From: RGIG3009 sp964470515
GTDB taxonomy: Bacteria; Bacillota; Clostridia; Oscillospirales; Acutalibacteraceae
Reading direction: 5' to 3'
Length of the DNA: 8,610 bases
Assembly: GCA_964470515.1 (NCBI GenBank)
Contig: CAYYDD010000064.1
Location: 1 to 8,610 of the forward strand
Shown here: positions 6,182-8,610 of the stretch, piece after piece
How the letters are laid out: every line of letters begins with the position of its first letter
Position numbering within the stretch: the stretch's first letter is position 1
Translations under genes and position numbers: made by a program
The notes under the pieces: generated by a model
What the model was told of the DNA's origin: nothing
Databases searched by the model: none
The model's input: only the letters and a program-made list of their open reading frames with translations

Positions 6182-6187
6182 GAGGAG
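6182..6187 (+). promoter_or_regulatory. Dehydratase ribosome binding site, decides the start
   Basis: GAGGAG (6182-6187) lies 7 nt before an in-frame GTG at 6195. The frame is open from a GTG at 6150, but that codon lies in the terminator stem with no ribosome binding site. The start at 6195 is therefore preferred. Confidence 0.8.
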
Positions 6188-6194
6188 TGTTACC

Positions 6195-8153
6195 GTGAGT
6201 TCCGTAAATACACAGAAGCCCACGTTGTTCTCCCGCCTGGCCGGTATCCGTGAATTGCTGGTCGCGCTGCTGGACTTCGTTATTCTCTCGGGCTGTTGCG
6301 GTCTGCTGTATTTCTTGGTTCATCTGGGCAGACGTGATTCGTTGTTTTTTATGCAGGGCAGCATCGACGCGCCCTATTTCTGGCTGTCGCAGTTTGCGCT
6401 GCTTATCTTATGCGTTTTTCTGTTTTTGGTGGTATTCCGCGCGTATGCGAGCTTGTGGGAATACGCCTCCAGCCGCGAATACCTGACGCTGATCTGCGCT
6501 GCGGCCTGCGGCTACGTGCTGTACCTCGCGTTCAGCCGTCTGGTGCTCCGGCAATCGCTGGCCCCCACCTTTGCACTGCTGGCCGTCACGCTGGCCGTGC
6601 TGCTGATGCTCGCCGTGCGCCTGCTCTACCGACGCTACCGCGAGGCCGCCATCGCCCGCAAGCTGCCGCACCAGCGCACGCCCATCATCATTGTCGGCGC
6701 CGGCAGCGCCGGTGCGATGATGCTGGAGGAGATGGAGCGCAGCAAGCACAATCCCTACCGCCCCGTCTGCTTGGTAGACGATGACCCGGGCAAGATCGGC
6801 CGTATGATGCACGGCTTGCACATCGAGGGTCCCATCGCCCGTATGTCCGAGATCGTGACGCGCTACGGCACCAAGGAGATACTGGTGGCGATGCCTGCGG
6901 TGGACAAGCCGCGTATCCGTGAGATCTTCGAGCTGTGCTCGGCACTGAAATGCCGCGTGCGGCTGTTGCCGAACGTGATGGATCTGGCCGAGAGCACCTC
7001 GCTGACCAAGCAGGTGCGCGAGGTGTCTATTGACGACCTGCTCGGCCGCGATCCCGTGTCGCTGGAGGATGACCGTCTGGACAGTCTGCTCTCCGGCAAG
7101 GTCGTGATGGTGACGGGCGGCGGCGGATCCATCGGCTCCGAGCTGTGCCGCCAGATCGCACAGCATCGGCCGCGGCGGCTCATCGTGGTGGATATTTATG
7201 AGAACAACGCCTACGATATCCAGCAGGAACTGACCTTTAAATATAAGGACGCGCTGGAGCTGTGCGTGGAGATCGCCTCGGTGCGGGACGCGCACAAGCT
7301 GGACCGTCTGTTCGAGCGCTACCGTCCGCAGATCGTGCTGCACGCCGCCGCGCACAAGCACGTGCCGCTGATGGAGCATTGCCCCGAGGAGGCGGTGCGC
7401 AACAACGTGTTCGGCACGTTCAACGTGGCTTCCGCCGCCGACCGCTTCGGCGCGGAGCGGTTTATCCTCGTCTCGACGGATAAGGCCGTCAACCCCACCA
7501 ACGTGATGGGCGCGACCAAGCGGCTGTGCGAGATGATCGTGCAGAGCTTTGCGCACAGCAACACGCAGTTTGCCGCCGTGCGCTTCGGCAACGTGCTGGG
7601 CTCCAACGGCTCGGTCATCCCGCTGTTCCAGCGGCAGATCGCGAGCGGCGGCCCCGTCACCGTGACGGATAAGCGTATCATCCGCTATTTTATGACCATC
7701 CCCGAGGCCGCGCAGCTCGTACTGCTCGCGGGGGCGATGGCCGAGCGCAGCGAGATCTTCGTACTGGATATGGGCTCGCCCGTCAGTATTCTGGAGCTGG
7801 CAGAAAATCTCATCCGTCTGTCCGGCTATACGCCGTACGTGGATATGGACGTCGTCGAGACCGGCCTGCGCCCGGGCGAAAAGCTGTACGAGGAACTGCT
7901 GACCCGCAGCGAAAATCTCGCGGCGACCTCTTCCGACAAGATATTCATCGAGCGCGTGACCCAGCCCGTCACACCCGACGAGCTGCACGGGAAGCTCGAC
8001 GCGCTGACCGCCGCGCTGGAGACCGACGATCCCACCGTGCTGGTGGATACGATGCACCGCATCGTCCCGACCTTCCGCCCCGCCGAGGTCGTCAACGCCG
8101 AGGCCATCGCCGACCTCAATTATAAGCAGGCCGTGCGGGCAGACAACGGCTAA
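6195..8153 (+). CDS. CapD/EpsC/WbpM-type nucleotide-sugar 4,6-dehydratase (polysaccharide biosynthesis)
   Basis: From the GTG at 6195 the product has 652 residues, normal for long-form membrane-anchored members. About four transmembrane helices lie at roughly 20-42, 60-82, 96-114 and 122-145. A first Rossmann-like domain follows (VGAGSAG, 167-173), then the catalytic extended-SDR domain (TGGGGSIGSE, 307-316). The active-site region is LVSTDKAVNPTNVMGATKR (425-443). The usual SDR tyrosine is replaced by Met438, followed by Lys442, with Asp429-Lys430 nearby, as in PglF/WbpM/CapD. Near the C-terminus is the signature LRPGEKLYEELL (558-569). The family removes water from UDP-GlcNAc to give the 4-keto-6-deoxy sugar, the first step toward bacillosamine, QuiNAc or FucNAc-type residues; the exact product cannot be told here. 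Gene order matches B. subtilis epsC after epsA-epsB. No dedicated promoter is evident, so expression probably depends on readthrough of the terminator before it. Confidence 0.94.
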   Translation: MSSVNTQKPTLFSRLAGIRELLVALLDFVILSGCCGLLYFLVHLGRRDSLFFMQGSIDAPYFWLSQFALLILCVFLFLVVFRAYASLWEYASSREYLTLICAAACGYVLYLAFSRLVLRQSLAPTFALLAVTLAVLLMLAVRLLYRRYREAAIARKLPHQRTPIIIVGAGSAGAMMLEEMERSKHNPYRPVCLVDDDPGKIGRMMHGLHIEGPIARMSEIVTRYGTKEILVAMPAVDKPRIREIFELCSALKCRVRLLPNVMDLAESTSLTKQVREVSIDDLLGRDPVSLEDDRLDSLLSGKVVMVTGGGGSIGSELCRQIAQHRPRRLIVVDIYENNAYDIQQELTFKYKDALELCVEIASVRDAHKLDRLFERYRPQIVLHAAAHKHVPLMEHCPEEAVRNNVFGTFNVASAADRFGAERFILVSTDKAVNPTNVMGATKRLCEMIVQSFAHSNTQFAAVRFGNVLGSNGSVIPLFQRQIASGGPVTVTDKRIIRYFMTIPEAAQLVLLAGAMAERSEIFVLDMGSPVSILELAENLIRLSGYTPYVDMDVVETGLRPGEKLYEELLTRSENLAATSSDKIFIERVTQPVTPDELHGKLDALTAALETDDPTVLVDTMHRIVPTFRPAEVVNAEAIADLNYKQAVRADNG

Positions 8154-8210
8154 CGGCAGCGCCCCGTGTCCGTCCGGTATGGACTGTATCCCGAAAAACG
8201 GACGTTGAAT

Positions 8211-8255
8211 AAAAAAAGCCCCCTGTTGTAGAATTAAGAACTACGACAGGGGGTT
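8211..8255 (-). terminator. Long hairpin, oriented as a minus-strand terminator
   Basis: CCCCCTGTTGTAG (8219-8231) pairs with CTACGACAGGGGG (8241-8253) through 13 bp with one wobble and a 9-nt loop. On the + strand it is followed only by TTCCGTT. On the - strand it is followed by a run of seven Ts (complement of 8211-8217), the proper signature. It may be bidirectional, ending the dehydratase transcript poorly. It could alternatively be the edge of the insertion-sequence remnant next to it. Confidence 0.55.
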
Positions 8256-8502
8256 CCGTTATCTCCGGAAGCTATACCAATCAGCGGAAGAGGTGTTTCG
8301 GCGCAAAGCTGCCGGAGAAACCAACCGAGAAACCGGTGATCGTTTTGGCTTGGCTAAAGAGCAAGGGAAGCAAAGGGTGTTGTCATACCGTATCGGCAGT
8401 GATATGACCGCCTCGTTGGTTACGGATACTATTCCATCTGCTAAGCAAAAAGAAATGGTCACGGATGCACCCGCCCTCCACATATGGAGCAAGGCCGCCT
8501 AA
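8233..8502 (+). pseudogene. IS3-like transposase remnant (orfA and orfB pieces fused)
   Basis: The frame is open from 8209 to 8502, but the product looks like two transposase scraps joined. The first part (LYQSAEEVFRRKAAGETN, then RFGLAKEQ) resembles the helix-turn-helix region of an IS3-type OrfA. The second part (DMTASLVTDTIPSAKQKEMVTDAPALH) resembles the stretch of an IS3 OrfB integrase core that leads to HSDQG. The join is near 8380-8400. After ALH the frame seems shifted: the +1 frame reads EQGR, close to the expected DQG, and runs on to 8551. Hydrophobic helix-turn-helix positions appear replaced (Thr and Gly), suggesting decay. Codon use is AT-richer than the dehydratase gene, suggesting transfer. 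Recognition is from memory. A short hypothetical gene starting at GTG 8293 (69 residues) is the alternative. Confidence 0.5.
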
Positions 8503-8553
8503 TGCAGCGATATTCAGCGACAGAGCTTTTATTTTCGTGTCTATTGAGTCGGT

Positions 8554-8586
8554 AGCGCTCACCTGTGATGGGTGGGCGGCTTTTTT
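8554..8586 (+). terminator. Hairpin terminator near the window end
   Basis: CGCTCACC (8556-8563) pairs with GGTGGGCG (8571-8578) with one wobble and a 7-nt loop, extended by AG/CT past one bulged G. Six Ts follow (8581-8586). It is oriented to end + strand transcription, and may be the original end of the polysaccharide transcript or belong to the inserted remnant. Confidence 0.7.
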
Positions 8587-8610
8587 ATGACGTCTCAGAA
8601 ATTCTGTTTA

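Noticed and set aside
6150..6194. Longer start for the dehydratase at GTG 6150
   Set aside because: The codon lies in the 3' arm of the terminator and has no Shine-Dalgarno sequence, while GTG 6195 has GAGGAG at ideal spacing.
6408..8057. 549-codon open frame on the minus strand
   Set aside because: It lies antisense to the dehydratase gene, whose motifs are unmistakable. The product is rich in His, Gln and Arg with no family resemblance, as expected for the complement of GC-rich codons.

Overview
The window is GC-rich, by eye around 60% (estimated, not computed), with C/G-ending codons through most genes. All convincing genes lie on the + strand. IreB, a family of low-GC and other Gram-positive Firmicutes, and the Wzz/BY-kinase/CapD order both point to the Bacillota. 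The GC level and the style of the intergenic repeats suggest a gut-type clostridial lineage (Oscillospiraceae/Ruminococcaceae-like). That placement is an inference.

Layout. (1) 1-315 is a repeat-laden upstream region. It has an extended -10 promoter (85-112), a 12-bp direct repeat around that promoter, two related palindromic modules (171-197 and 225-252), and seven degenerate heptamers (252-300) ending just before the pheS ribosome binding site. (2) 316-3742 is pheS-pheT, both subunits of phenylalanyl-tRNA synthetase, separated by 1 nt. (3) 3772-4423 is a small transcription unit with a consensus promoter, ireB (a regulator downstream of a PASTA-type Ser/Thr kinase), an uncharacterised 96-residue protein, and a hairpin terminator. 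(4) 4389-4694 holds that terminator, a doubtful 65-codon frame and a strong promoter at 4618-4646. (5) 4695-8153 is the start of an extracellular polysaccharide locus: a Wzz-type chain-length/co-activator protein, a bacterial tyrosine kinase overlapping it by 8 nt, a perfect hairpin terminator, and a membrane-anchored CapD/EpsC-type nucleotide-sugar 4,6-dehydratase. (6) 8154-8610 holds a hairpin, a decayed insertion-sequence fragment and a final hairpin terminator. No further polysaccharide genes are visible.

The polysaccharide genes follow the order of Bacillus subtilis epsA-epsB-epsC. The terminator sits between genes two and three, where B. subtilis carries the EAR antitermination RNA, so downstream expression may depend on terminator readthrough. 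The Wzz protein and the kinase would form the usual membrane-bound regulatory pair, and the dehydratase would make the first modified sugar.

Two start sites are better placed downstream of the longest frame: pheS at 316 rather than 310, and the dehydratase GTG at 6195 rather than the GTG at 6150 inside the terminator stem. No convincing new multi-gene system is present. The most interesting non-coding signals are the pheS leader repeats, the near-identical core of the pheS and ireB promoters, and the intra-operon terminator.
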